Assembly: GCF_037977055.1 (NCBI RefSeq)
Contig: NZ_CP150274.1
Coordinates: forward strand, 5,084,001-5,148,000
Length of the DNA: 64,000 bases
Reading direction: 5' to 3'
From: Paenibacillus sp. FSL K6-1096
Lineage (GTDB): Bacteria > Bacillota > Bacilli > Paenibacillales > Paenibacillaceae
This document shows positions 1-7,634 of the stretch, in pieces. The translations under genes and the position numbers were made by a program. The notes below the pieces were generated by a model. It had not been told where the DNA came from. It ran no database searches and saw only the letters and a program-made list of their open reading frames with translations. Each line of letters opens with the position of its first letter. Within the stretch, counting starts at the first letter, position 1.

Positions 1-1
1 C

Positions 2-460
2 TTTATCCGTTCCACCCACGGCCGGGCTTGTATTGCAATCCGCGAGAATGAGATAGCCGCTGAGGCGATGGGCATTAACACGACACGCTACAAGATTATT
101 GCTTTTACCATCGGGGCATTGTTTGCCGGTATGGCGGGCGGCTTGTCGGCGCACACCTTCTATGTCATTACTCCGGGCAGCTTCAACTTCCTGAAGTCGT
201 TCGAGATCATCGTTATGGTGGTGCTCGGGGGGCTGGGCAGCACGGCAGGCGCGATTGTCGGCGCGGTGTTTGTGACCCTGCTGTATACCTTCCTGCGCGA
301 ATTCCCGGAATGGCGCATGATTATTTACTCAATTGTGCTTATTCTGATGATGATTTTCCGTCCAAGCGGCCTGCTTGGCGTAAGCAAGTTCTCATTCGGC
401 AAGTTCGGCAAAAAGGAGGCGAAGGCGCATGACGCAATCAAAACCAGCAGTACTCCTTGA
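2..460 (+). CDS. livM: Branched-chain amino acid ABC transporter permease LivM (partial, 5' end outside window)
   Basis: Membrane permease half of a LIV-type importer. The frame is open from base 2 and enters with the LivM cytoplasmic-loop signature RSTHGRACIAIRENEIAAEA, followed by MGINTTRYK and several hydrophobic segments (about residues 35-50, 75-100 and 105-125 of the visible part). The N-terminal half lies upstream of the window. It ends inside the start of livG (32-bp overlap), which suggests translational coupling. The poorly conserved, lysine-rich tail after the last membrane segment is normal for the family. Confidence 0.95.
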   Translation, partial: FIRSTHGRACIAIRENEIAAEAMGINTTRYKIIAFTIGALFAGMAGGLSAHTFYVITPGSFNFLKSFEIIVMVVLGGLGSTAGAIVGAVFVTLLYTFLREFPEWRMIIYSIVLILMMIFRPSGLLGVSKFSFGKFGKKEAKAHDAIKTSSTP

Positions 461-1211
461 AGTGAAGGAGGCCAGCCGGTCCTTCGGCGGACTTAAGGCA
501 GTCAGTGAGGTTTCCCTTCATATTGATAAAGGCGAGCTGATCGGCCTGATCGGACCCAACGGTGCGGGCAAAACGACACTGTTTAACCTGCTGACCGGCG
601 TATACCCGCCATCCTCCGGCAGAATCATGCTCAACAATGAGTCGATCGGCGGGATGAAGCCTTACAAGATTAATCATAAAGGGGCTGCGCGCACTTTTCA
701 GAATATCCGCTTATTCACTGCCATGACGGTCCTGGAGAATGTCAAAATCGCCTTCCACCAGCACGCCCGGCACTCGTTGTTCTCTTCGATGCTACGCCTG
801 CCGAAGCACTTCAAGGGGGAGGACGAGATTACCCGCAAGGCGATGGATATCCTCAAAATCTTCAGCCTGGCTGACCAGTGTGATGAGGTGGCGAGCAACC
901 TGAGCTACGGGAATCAGCGGCGGCTGGAGATTGCCCGGGCGCTTGCGGCCGGACCAAAGCTGCTGCTGCTCGATGAGCCGGCAGCCGGGATGAACCCGAA
1001 TGAGACGCGTGATCTGATGAATCTGATCGCCTGGATCCGGGAGGAATTCGACCTGACCATTCTGCTGATTGAGCATGATATGTCGCTGGTAATGGGCGTC
1101 TGCAACCGGATCTACGTTCTGGACCGCGGAATCCTGATTGCTGACGGCACTCCGGCGGAGATCCGCAACAATCCGAAGGTCATCGAAGCGTATCTGGGAC
1201 AGGAGGCGTAG
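429..1211 (+). CDS. livG: Branched-chain amino acid ABC transporter ATP-binding protein LivG
   Basis: One of the two ATPases of the LIV-type importer. Walker A GPNGAGKTT lies at residues 42-50, the signature region LSYGNQRRLEIARAL near 158 and Walker B LLLLDEPAAGMNP near 178; the C-terminal VIEAYLG is typical of LivG/LivF. Length (260 aa) is normal. An AAGGAGG about 10 bases upstream fixes the ATG, inside the end of livM. The next gene starts four bases after its stop. Confidence 0.96.
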   Translation: MTQSKPAVLLEVKEASRSFGGLKAVSEVSLHIDKGELIGLIGPNGAGKTTLFNLLTGVYPPSSGRIMLNNESIGGMKPYKINHKGAARTFQNIRLFTAMTVLENVKIAFHQHARHSLFSSMLRLPKHFKGEDEITRKAMDILKIFSLADQCDEVASNLSYGNQRRLEIARALAAGPKLLLLDEPAAGMNPNETRDLMNLIAWIREEFDLTILLIEHDMSLVMGVCNRIYVLDRGILIADGTPAEIRNNPKVIEAYLGQEA

Positions 1212-1215
1212 CGCC

Positions 1216-1917
1216 ATGCTTACAGTAGAAGGAATCAACGTATATTACGGAGCGATTCATGCCTTGAAGGATCTTAGCATCACCGTGAAGCAGGGGGAGA
1301 TCGTGACGCTCATCGGGGCCAATGGCGCCGGCAAGTCTACGCTGCTCAAGACTCTCTCGGGGCTGCTGAAGCCGAAGACGGGCAGTATTGCTTTTCTGGA
1401 TAAATCCATTGTGAATCAAAGCGTTCAGGCGATTGTCAAAGAAGGGCTGATCCATTGCCCGGAGGGCCGGCGCGTATTCGCCAATATGTCGGTCGAAGAA
1501 AACCTGGAATTAGGCGCTTATCTGCAGGATGGAAGCAGCCTGGCTGCTGACTTCGAGCATGTCTACCGCACCTTCCCGCGTCTCCTGGAGCGCAAGAAGC
1601 AGCAGGCCGGGACACTGTCCGGCGGGGAGCAGCAGATGCTGGCGATGGGGCGCGCCCTGATGGGCCACCCGAAGCTGCTGCTGCTGGATGAGCCTTCGAT
1701 GGGACTGGCGCCGCTGCTGGTCCAGGATATTTTCCGGATCATCAAAGAGGTTAATGACGCCGGAACCACCGTGCTGCTGGTCGAGCAGAATGCCCATCAG
1801 GCACTCAAAATCGCAGACCGGGCTTACGTACTGGAGACAGGCAGGGTCGTCCTTGAAGGGGATGCCCAGGCGCTGGCCGACTCTGACGAGATCAAAATGG
1901 CTTATCTGGGGCACTAG
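1216..1917 (+). CDS. livF: Branched-chain amino acid ABC transporter ATP-binding protein LivF
   Basis: Second ATPase of the LIV importer, 233 aa. Walker A GANGAGKST at residues 34-42, signature LSGGEQQMLAMGRAL, Walker B LLLLDEPSMGLAP and the terminal EIKMAYLG motif are all present. The frame is open further upstream (to 1138), but the start at 1216 is chosen because AGGAGG at 1201-1206 sits at proper distance and MLTVEGINVYYG is the usual LivF beginning. Confidence 0.96.
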   Translation: MLTVEGINVYYGAIHALKDLSITVKQGEIVTLIGANGAGKSTLLKTLSGLLKPKTGSIAFLDKSIVNQSVQAIVKEGLIHCPEGRRVFANMSVEENLELGAYLQDGSSLAADFEHVYRTFPRLLERKKQQAGTLSGGEQQMLAMGRALMGHPKLLLLDEPSMGLAPLLVQDIFRIIKEVNDAGTTVLLVEQNAHQALKIADRAYVLETGRVVLEGDAQALADSDEIKMAYLGH

Positions 1918-1993
1918 CAGATTACGCCGCTCTTACAGCAGCATCACAGAAACATCAAATATAAACTAATCAATCGGGAGGCTGGGAGAAACT

Positions 1994-3190
1994 ATGAAGA
2001 AAATTGGGGCCATTATCTTGTCAACAGTATTGACTGCGGTATTAGCATCCGGCTGCGGCAACAACACAGAGAACAGCGGGAATTCTGCAAGCGGCGGGAA
2101 CTCGGCCGGAGGCACCATCAAAATCGGGGCTGACCTGGAGCTTACAGGCGGTCAGGCTTCTTTCGGCGACTCCGCCTCCAAGGGCGCGAAGCTGGCGGTG
2201 GACCAGATCAATGCGGCAGGCGGTGTACTCGGCAAGCAGCTTGAACTGGTAGTGGCCGACAATGCGTCGAAGTCCGAAGAAGCTACCCAGGCGGCGCAGA
2301 AGCTGATCACCAATGACAAGGTTGTGACCATCATCGGCGCATCGACTTCGACCAACACGCTGGGGATCGTTCCGGTAGCTACGGAGAAGAAGATTCCGCT
2401 GGTCTCGGTAGGCGCTACGAATCCGAAGGTAACCGTGGATGAGCGCAGCGGCAATGTGAATGAATATGTGTTCCGCGCGGCATTCATCGATCCGTTCCAG
2501 GGTGAGGTAATGGCTAACTTTGCACTCGATTCCCTGAAGGCGAAGACGGCGGTTATCTATACCGATACTTCTTCCGACTACTCCAAGGGTCTGCAGAAGT
2601 TCTTCGAAGAGACCTTCAAGGCCAAAGGCGGCGAGGTGCTGAGCCAGGAGTCCTACCAGCAGAAGGATTCGGACTTCAAAGCAGTTCTGACCCGCATCAA
2701 AGCAGCGAACCCGGATGTTATCTACCTGCCTGGTTATTATGAAGAAGTAGGTAAAATTGTGAAGCAGGCCCGTGAAATGGGCATCACCGTTCCGTTCCTC
2801 GGCGGCGACGGCTGGGATTCCCCGCAGCTGGCGGAAATCGCCGGTGCCAAGGCGCTGGAGAACACGTTCATGTCCAATCACTACTCGCCTGAAGATACAG
2901 CTCCTGAAGTAACCAGCTTCGTGGATGCCTACAAAGCGGCTAACGGCGGAGCAGTTCCCGACGGGATGGCGGCCCTGGGTTACGATGCGCTGAAGCTGGT
3001 AGCCGATGCGATTGGCCGCGCCGGTGAAGCTGATCCGGCCAAGATTACTGAAGCACTGGCTGCCACCAAGGATCTGCAGCTCGCTACAGGCAAGATTACG
3101 CTGAACGACAAGCATGACCCGGTCAAAGCGGCTGTTGTCCTGAAATTCGTTGACGGCAAACAGACCTTTGAGACCAAAGTTAACCCTTAA
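1994..3190 (+). CDS. Branched-chain amino acid-type substrate-binding lipoprotein (LivJ/LivK family)
   Basis: Extracellular periplasmic-binding-protein-like receptor of the LIV importer, 398 aa. A type II signal peptide ends in LASG-C, so Cys21 would be lipidated and anchor the protein to the membrane; a Gly/Ser/Asn-rich linker follows. The mature part begins IKIGADLELTGGQASFGDS, typical of the family (Peripla_BP_6). It is the last transport gene of the operon, with its own GGGAGG ribosome binding site. The true substrate cannot be read from the sequence; the adjacent alanine dehydrogenase gene makes alanine or another small neutral amino acid possible. Confidence 0.93.
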   Translation: MKKIGAIILSTVLTAVLASGCGNNTENSGNSASGGNSAGGTIKIGADLELTGGQASFGDSASKGAKLAVDQINAAGGVLGKQLELVVADNASKSEEATQAAQKLITNDKVVTIIGASTSTNTLGIVPVATEKKIPLVSVGATNPKVTVDERSGNVNEYVFRAAFIDPFQGEVMANFALDSLKAKTAVIYTDTSSDYSKGLQKFFEETFKAKGGEVLSQESYQQKDSDFKAVLTRIKAANPDVIYLPGYYEEVGKIVKQAREMGITVPFLGGDGWDSPQLAEIAGAKALENTFMSNHYSPEDTAPEVTSFVDAYKAANGGAVPDGMAALGYDALKLVADAIGRAGEADPAKITEALAATKDLQLATGKITLNDKHDPVKAAVVLKFVDGKQTFETKVNP

Positions 3191-3240
3191 GAGGCTCATT
3201 CGCATATAATAGGAGTGAGATGACCTAGGGAGGAATCCGC

Positions 3241-4374
3241 ATGATTGTTGGCATACCCGCAGAAATCAAGAATAACGAGAACCGTGTCGCCATCACTCCA
3301 GCCGGGGTAGAAGCGCTGAGGAAGGCAGGGCATGAGGTGCTGCTGCAGTGCTCTGCCGGTACCGGCAGCGGCTTCGAGGACCAGGAATATTCGGATAAGG
3401 GTGCAGTCATTCTGGACAGCGCTGCTGAGGTCTGGAGCCGGGCAGAGATGATTATCAAGGTGAAGGAGCCGCTGCCGGAGGAATATACTTTTTTCCGCCA
3501 GGGTCTGATCCTGTTCACCTATCTGCATCTCGCGCCTGAAGCCGCTCTGACCCGGGCGCTGGTGGAGAGCGGGGTAACCGCAGTCGGGTATGAGACCATC
3601 CAACTGGAGGACGGCTCGCTGCCGCTGCTGATTCCGATGAGTGAGGTTGCCGGACGCATGGCAGTGCAGATCGGAGCCTCGCTGCTGGAGAAGCCGCATG
3701 GAGGCAAAGGGGTTCTGCTCAGCGGGGTGCCGGGAGTACAGCCTGGAGAAGTCGTGATTGTCGGGGGCGGCATTGTCGGCACCAATGCGGCGAAGATTGC
3801 CCTCGGCATGGGGGCTCGTGTGACGGTGCTGGATCTGAATGCGGACCGGCTGCGGGCGCTGGATGATATTTTTGGCGGGCGGCTGGTGACGGTGATGTCG
3901 GATTCCTACCATCTGGAGCAGGCGGTCCGCCGGGCCGATCTGCTGATCGGGGCGGTGCTGATTCCCGGAGCCCGTGCGCCGAAGATCGTCAAGGAGTACA
4001 TGGTGCAGCAGATGGCCGAAGGTTCAGTGATTGTAGATGTCGCGATAGACCAGGGCGGGTCCGTGGAGACGATCGACCGGATTACGACCCATGAGAATCC
4101 TACGTATGTGAAGCATGGCGTGGTTCATTACGCTGTCGCTAACATGCCGGGTGCGGTCGCCCGGACCTCCACTCTGGCGCTGACCAATGTGACGATGCCC
4201 TACGCGCTCCAGATTGCCAATCTGGGCATCCGCGAAGCAGCGGTGAATAACGCGGCGCTTGCGCGCGGCCTGAATGTGGTCGCCGGGCAGGTCACCAATG
4301 CTGCGGTGGCGGAGAGTCTGGGGTATGAGTATGCGGATGGAGTTGCGGCGCTGGCGGGTGTTAGCGGGGAGTAG
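3241..4374 (+). CDS. ald: Alanine dehydrogenase
   Basis: Converts L-alanine to pyruvate and ammonia with reduction of NAD. The 377-residue length and the start MIVGIPAEIKNNENRVAITPAG are typical of Ald. The substrate-site lysine region MIIKVKEPLPEE lies near residue 75, and the Rossmann motif GGGIVGTNAAKIALGMGA near 175. An AGGGAGG ribosome binding site precedes the ATG. It lies 50 bp after the LIV binding-protein gene in the same direction and is followed by a terminator, so uptake and catabolism may be co-transcribed. Confidence 0.96.
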   Translation: MIVGIPAEIKNNENRVAITPAGVEALRKAGHEVLLQCSAGTGSGFEDQEYSDKGAVILDSAAEVWSRAEMIIKVKEPLPEEYTFFRQGLILFTYLHLAPEAALTRALVESGVTAVGYETIQLEDGSLPLLIPMSEVAGRMAVQIGASLLEKPHGGKGVLLSGVPGVQPGEVVIVGGGIVGTNAAKIALGMGARVTVLDLNADRLRALDDIFGGRLVTVMSDSYHLEQAVRRADLLIGAVLIPGARAPKIVKEYMVQQMAEGSVIVDVAIDQGGSVETIDRITTHENPTYVKHGVVHYAVANMPGAVARTSTLALTNVTMPYALQIANLGIREAAVNNAALARGLNVVAGQVTNAAVAESLGYEYADGVAALAGVSGE

Positions 4375-4424
4375 TGAGCGGCGGAGAAGAGCCTTGTTGC
4401 CCTGCGGGAAGGCATGGCAATTAT

Positions 4425-4471
4425 GGGGAAGAATCAGGGGCTAATCGCCTACGGTTCTCCCCGCTTTTTTT
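4425..4471 (+). terminator. Rho-independent terminator after ald
   Basis: GGGGAAGAA pairs with TTCTCCCC with one bulge, and seven T residues follow. It separates the liv-ald operon from the tRNA promoter. Confidence 0.7.
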
Positions 4472-4485
4472 GTCAGAAATAATGC

Positions 4486-4514
4486 TTGTCAAATCGGACA
4501 AGGTTTGATATACT
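4486..4514 (+). promoter_or_regulatory. Promoter of the tRNA-Glu/tRNA-Leu unit
   Basis: TTGTCA at 4486-4491 and TATACT at 4509-4514 are separated by 17 bp, a good sigma-A-type match about 35 bp before the tRNA-Glu 5' end. Confidence 0.7.
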
Positions 4515-4549
4515 CATTTTTGTTGTGACAAACACATAAATGACAATAT

Positions 4550-4624
4550 GGCTCGTTGGTCAAGGGGTTAAGACACCTCCCTTTCACGGAGGTAACATGG
4601 GTTCGAATCCCATACGAGTCACCA
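4550..4624 (+). tRNA. tRNA-Glu (anticodon TTC)
   Basis: Cloverleaf read by eye: acceptor GGCTCGT pairs with ACGAGTC (one G-U), the anticodon stem CCTCC/GGAGG encloses loop CTTTCAC with TTC at the anticodon, and the T arm contains GGTTCGAATCC. The 3' CCA is encoded (4622-4624). Confidence 0.95.
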
Positions 4625-4681
4625 ATCTCTTCTTCGGCAGATGGGATGAGAATTCCCTGGGTTCGTTGAAGCATACAATAT

Positions 4682-4764
4682 GCGGTAGTGGTGGAATGGC
4701 AGACACGCTATCTTGAGGGGGTAGTGGGTGTATACCCGTGGAGGTTCGAGTCCTCTCTACCGCA
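4682..4764 (+). tRNA. tRNA-Leu (anticodon GAG), copy 1
   Basis: Acceptor GCGGTAG pairs perfectly with CTACCGC. The anticodon loop TTGAGGG gives GAG, and a long variable arm (GGGTGTATACCC) is typical of class II leucine tRNAs. CCA is not encoded. The gene is identical to the copy at 6912-6994. Confidence 0.95.
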
Positions 4765-4776
4765 TAACATGGAATG

Positions 4777-4816
4777 AGCAGAGACCTTTGGTGATCCAAG
4801 GGTTTCTGCTTTTTTT
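4777..4816 (+). terminator. Rho-independent terminator after tRNA-Leu copy 1
   Basis: AGCAGAGACCTTTGG pairs with CCAAGGGTTTCTGCT (G-U pairs included) around a TGAT loop, and is followed by a run of T. Confidence 0.8.
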
Positions 4817-4846
4817 GTATTAACTGCTGCGTCGAGGGAAGGACCT

Positions 4847-5087
4847 CATGCCCCACAGCCAGTAACATTAATAGAGGAATCTTGCACAAAATGCAACAAT
4901 ACTGCTCAATAAAGGGCGGTCTATGCTGAAATCCAGCACAAAATGCAACAAATCCAGCACAAACTTGCTCTCCACACCGGAATTTGTGCAATTAATGCAA
5001 CAATCTACTTCAGCTAGTAATAGATATAGAGGAATCCTGCAAGAAGTGCAACAATTCCTCAGAGAAGTGGCCGGTGAGAGAAGGCAT
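4847..5087 (+). repeat. Dispersed intergenic repeat, copy 1, a four-unit array with ~52-bp period
   Basis: Four degenerate units with core TGCACAAAATGCAACAA begin at 4883, 4935, 4987 and 5038 (steps of 52, 52 and 51 bp). The whole ~240-bp block aligns end to end with 53781-54024: both start with CACAGCCAGTAAC, share CTTGCTCTCC and GAATTTGTGCAATTAATGCA, and end with CCGGTGAGAGAAG. The period is not a multiple of three and the frames are not kept between copies, so it is probably non-coding. The rest of 4817-5241 holds nothing else that I can recognise. Confidence 0.8.
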
Positions 5088-5241
5088 CAGCATCCTTCAG
5101 AAGCACAGATGATGGTCAGCCCGTATGGCATGATGCCTATCAATATGCGATTTTAAATGAAGAGTGGAGTTCTACCGTATAATCCTATCAATCTTGGAGA
5201 CAATACTAGTTAACGCCTTACTTGGGAGGTAGTCTACGGTA

Positions 5242-5514
5242 ATGAATTACTCCGAGGTCTATGAGCTTCATCTTCAGCTGCTCAGGGCATATAGTGCGCT
5301 TAACAATGAAGAATACTCGGCTTATCAAGGTGAAATCGATTATTACACGAATCAGTTGAGGTTTGCGGAGGATATGGTGCAGCGGATTTTTATCTTGAAC
5401 CAGTTGGTTAAGATTCATGAGAAAGAGCGGGACGACCTGATCAGGTGGTGCTCAGAAACGTATTTTAATCGAAAACGCGAATTAAGCGGCTCACAGGATG
5501 AGGTTACCGGATAA
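5242..5514 (+). CDS. Small hypothetical protein, mostly helical
   Basis: A 90-residue protein with no family that I recognise. It is rich in Glu, Tyr, Leu and Arg and looks helical throughout (MNYSEVYELHLQLLRAYSAL...), with no signal peptide or membrane segment. A GGGAGGT about 11 bases before the ATG supports translation. It lies between the repeat array and the small regulator genes, so it may belong to the same accessory segment. Confidence 0.6.
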   Translation: MNYSEVYELHLQLLRAYSALNNEEYSAYQGEIDYYTNQLRFAEDMVQRIFILNQLVKIHEKERDDLIRWCSETYFNRKRELSGSQDEVTG

Positions 5515-5639
5515 CCCCGCCTGTGAGCTTGTATTATGTATACAGTGATCCGCCGGAAAAGAAGGAAATTGCTAAGAGCAGGTGGAATAAATGCTATTCA
5601 GGCAAAAATCTACCGCTCCTTCTGTGCGTGTGTCCGGGA

Positions 5640-5846
5640 TTATGATGGAGGCAGGTCCAGCAATTCAGCAACTAAGCGGCGGTAACGGTCGGCTTTGCGG
5701 GTGCCGTGAATCAGGTTGGACAGCCGATAGGGTGGAATATCGTGCAGCTCACAGAATTTCTTCTGATCCAAGTGCAGTTCTGCCAGACGTTTCTTGATGG
5801 CCCAGCCAAAGGAAGTTATGGGGCGTTTGCTGTTCAGATTGCTCAC
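5640..5846 (-). CDS. Small XRE/Cro-like DNA-binding protein
   Basis: A 68-residue protein containing one helix-turn-helix-like region (GWAIKKRLAELHLDQKKFCE, then a recognition-helix-like segment RLSNLIHGTRKADRY). It resembles small phage-type Cro/C1 proteins. It is divergent from the two XRE genes at 5983 and 6411, with the operator-like repeats between them. The start is uncertain: the GTG at 5846 overlaps a GAGGTGAG that would better serve a CTG three codons later. Confidence 0.65.
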   Translation of the reverse strand: MSNLNSKRPITSFGWAIKKRLAELHLDQKKFCELHDIPPYRLSNLIHGTRKADRYRRLVAELLDLPPS

Positions 5847-5914
5847 CTCGTATCGACTATCCAGCCGTTATGATATAAAATAGGTAAAGATATAATAATA
5901 GTTAATTATATACT

Positions 5915-5954
5915 TTTTTACGTCATTTTACAATAAAAAATAACGTTTTTACGT
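5915..5954. promoter_or_regulatory. Operator-like repeated TTTTTACGT sites in the divergent XRE promoter region
   Basis: TTTTTACGT occurs at 5915-5923 and again at 5946-5954, 31 bp (about three helical turns) apart, with a third inverted-looking AACGT at 5942-5946. The surrounding 5870-5960 is markedly AT-rich and contains a TATAAT-like string near 5890. Probably the binding region of one of the neighbouring XRE proteins. Confidence 0.4.
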
Positions 5955-5982
5955 GCTTATTTTCGGGGAAGGCGGTTTGCGG

Positions 5983-6381
5983 ATGCAATCAATCTACGAA
6001 CGAATTGAATTTCTGATCAAAAAGCAAGGCATGACCAAGAAATCCTTCTGTGCACAGCTCGGAATCAGCACCGGGAATATGGGAGATTGGAAGCGCGGCA
6101 AATCAACGCCGGGTACGCATAAACTGATTGAGATTGCAGGATTCTTCCAGGTCAGCCTCGATTGGCTGGTTCTTGGCAAGCAGACACTGACTGTGCAAGA
6201 AAGCGGCGGGGATTATTTTTTTGACGAAATACGGCAACTGAGTTGCCACACCGCAGAGCTGCTGCCGGAAGAGAAGCATTTCATTAAAGAATATCTGGCG
6301 TTCACCGATTACCGGAAACGGCTAAACAAGAACCGGGACGATGTGCCAAAAGAGGACCAAAATGAGGATGAGAATACATAG
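5983..6381 (+). CDS. XRE family transcriptional regulator, tandem paralogue 1
   Basis: Predicted DNA-binding repressor of 132 aa. The N-terminal HTH_XRE domain occupies about residues 5-65 (IEFLIKKQGMTKKSFCAQLG, then STGNMGDWKRGKSTPGTHKL and LDWLVLGK). The C-terminal half (FFDEIRQL... LLPEEKHFIKEYLAFTDYRKR) ends in an acidic tail. The frame opens at a GTG (5953), but the ATG at 5983 is preferred because of GGGGAAGGCGG upstream and because the paralogue at 6411 begins identically (MQSIYxRIEFLI). Confidence 0.88.
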   Translation: MQSIYERIEFLIKKQGMTKKSFCAQLGISTGNMGDWKRGKSTPGTHKLIEIAGFFQVSLDWLVLGKQTLTVQESGGDYFFDEIRQLSCHTAELLPEEKHFIKEYLAFTDYRKRLNKNRDDVPKEDQNEDENT

Positions 6382-6410
6382 TTAATTTCCAGAGGAAGGC
6401 GGTTTGCTAG

Positions 6411-6827
6411 ATGCAATCTATCTACGATCGTATTGAATTTCTGATTAAGCGGCAGGGAATGACCAAGAAATCCTTCTGCAAGCAGCTAGGAATCAGCACG
6501 GGGAACCTGGGGGACTGGAAGCGCGGCAAATCGACTCCGGGTACACATAAACTGATCGAGATTGCCGGATTTTTTCAGGTAACCCTTGATTGGCTGGTGC
6601 TTGGCAAGCAGACGTTAACGGTGCAGGAAAGCGGCGAGGATTATTTTTTTGAGGAAATACGGCAATTGAATTGCCACACCGGGGAGCTGCTGCCGGAAGA
6701 GAAGCATTTCATTAAGGAATATCTGGCGTTCACCGATTACCGGAAACGGATGGACAAGAACCGGGCTGTGGAACAGAATGAGAAGCAGGAAGAGGACCTG
6801 GATGAAGATGCGGATGAGAATTCTTAA
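6411..6827 (+). CDS. XRE family transcriptional regulator, tandem paralogue 2
   Basis: A 138-residue paralogue of the preceding gene, differing at only a modest number of positions through the HTH and the C-terminal domain. Even the upstream GGAAGGCGGTTTGC is repeated, so this is a recent tandem duplication that included the ribosome binding site. The acidic tail (EEDLDEDADENS) is longer. The two probably recognise the same or closely related operators; their targets are unknown. Confidence 0.88.
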   Translation: MQSIYDRIEFLIKRQGMTKKSFCKQLGISTGNLGDWKRGKSTPGTHKLIEIAGFFQVTLDWLVLGKQTLTVQESGEDYFFEEIRQLNCHTGELLPEEKHFIKEYLAFTDYRKRMDKNRAVEQNEKQEEDLDEDADENS

Positions 6828-6836
6828 GCGGCCATC

Positions 6837-6865
6837 TTTACTTTTGAGCGGAACCGATTTATAAT
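6837..6865 (+). promoter_or_regulatory. Candidate promoter of tRNA-Leu copy 2
   Basis: TATAAT at 6860-6865 is exact. The -35 candidate TTTACT lies 17 bp upstream. The tRNA begins about 47 bp downstream. Confidence 0.5.
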
Positions 6866-6911
6866 ATTGAATGTTGGCCTCAAACAACGCATTAACCATG
6901 AAGTACACCGC

Positions 6912-6994
6912 GCGGTAGTGGTGGAATGGCAGACACGCTATCTTGAGGGGGTAGTGGGTGTATACCCGTGGAGGTTCGAGTCCTCTCTACCGCA
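6912..6994 (+). tRNA. tRNA-Leu (anticodon GAG), copy 2
   Basis: Identical over its full length to the tRNA-Leu at 4682-4764, including the variable arm, and also without encoded CCA. Upstream sequence differs, while the downstream terminators are similar, which points to a duplication of the tRNA plus terminator. Confidence 0.95.
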
Positions 6995-7012
6995 TCATAT
7001 TGGATTGGCCGG

Positions 7013-7042
7013 AACCCTTGATGATTCAAGGGTTTTTGTTTT
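7013..7042 (+). terminator. Rho-independent terminator after tRNA-Leu copy 2
   Basis: AACCCTTGA pairs with TTCAAGGGTT around a short loop and a T-rich tail follows. Its stem resembles the terminator after copy 1. Confidence 0.8.
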
Positions 7043-7055
7043 GTGCTGTTACGCT

Positions 7056-7103
7056 AAAAAACCCTTCACCCGCAAATCGGGGCATGAAGGGTTTTGTTTT
7101 TTT
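7056..7103. terminator. Bidirectional terminator between tRNA-Leu copy 2 and the peroxidase gene
   Basis: AAAACCCTTCA (7057-7067) pairs with TGAAGGGTTTT (7085-7095). A run of A before it and a run of T after it make it a terminator on both strands; on the minus strand it ends the glutathione peroxidase transcript. Confidence 0.75.
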
Positions 7104-7126
7104 ATGGAAAGAATTATGGCACGCTT

Positions 7127-7606
7127 CTAATCCAGCAGCTTCGCAATATCCTTCTCAATCTGCTCCGGCGTGGTCTGCGGGGAGAAGCGCTTGAGAACAC
7201 GGCCCTCCTTGTCGACCAGGAACTTGGTGAAGTTCCATTTCACACTTTTTGAACCGAGAACGCCTGGTGCCTCATTGGACAGATACTGGAACAGAGGATG
7301 GGCGTCGCTGCCTTTTACATTAATCTTCTCGTACATCGGGAAGGTGACCCCGTAATTAATCTCGCAGAACTCCGCAATATCCTCGCTGTCTCCCGGCTCC
7401 TGCCCGGCAAACTGGTTGCTCGGGAATCCCAGTACCTCAAACCCGCGGTCCTTGAATTTATCGTACACCTCTTGGAGACCCTTATACTGCGGGGTAAATC
7501 CGCACTTGCTGGCCGTGTTGACAACGAGCAGTACCTTGCCTTTGTGCTTGGAGAGCGATTCTTTCTCGCCCCGCAGGGTGTTGGCTTCATAGTCATAGAC
7601 ACTCAT
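7127..7606 (-). CDS. Glutathione peroxidase family protein (thiol peroxidase)
   Basis: Cytoplasmic peroxide-reducing enzyme, 159 aa, the usual length. Peroxidatic Cys35 lies in NTASKCGFTPQ, the Gln region is FPSNQFAGQEP near 65 and the Trp-Asn pair is W124-N125 in VKWNFTKFL. A second Cys (81, in EFCEINYG) fits the thioredoxin-dependent, two-cysteine form found in bacteria and plants. GGGAGGG precedes the ATG. Its promoter overlaps an OhrR-box-like palindrome (7635-7649). Confidence 0.94.
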   Translation of the reverse strand: MSVYDYEANTLRGEKESLSKHKGKVLLVVNTASKCGFTPQYKGLQEVYDKFKDRGFEVLGFPSNQFAGQEPGDSEDIAEFCEINYGVTFPMYEKINVKGSDAHPLFQYLSNEAPGVLGSKSVKWNFTKFLVDKEGRVLKRFSPQTTPEQIEKDIAKLLD

Positions 7607-7634
7607 GGATAATCCCTCCCGTACATTGATTTAA

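Noticed and set aside
4923..5156. A 77-codon open frame across the first repeat array
   Set aside because: It runs through the 52-bp-period units, whose length is not a multiple of three, and is not kept in the second copy at 53781-54024. No family is evident and no good ribosome binding site.
5591..5797. A 68-codon plus-strand frame
   Set aside because: It is antisense to the small XRE gene at 5640-5846, which has a recognisable HTH. No supporting signals for the plus-strand frame.
4682..6994. A prophage inserted at tRNA-Leu
   Set aside because: No integrase, structural or replication genes lie between the tRNA copies. Only regulators, a repeat and a small hypothetical gene are present, so at most a remnant.
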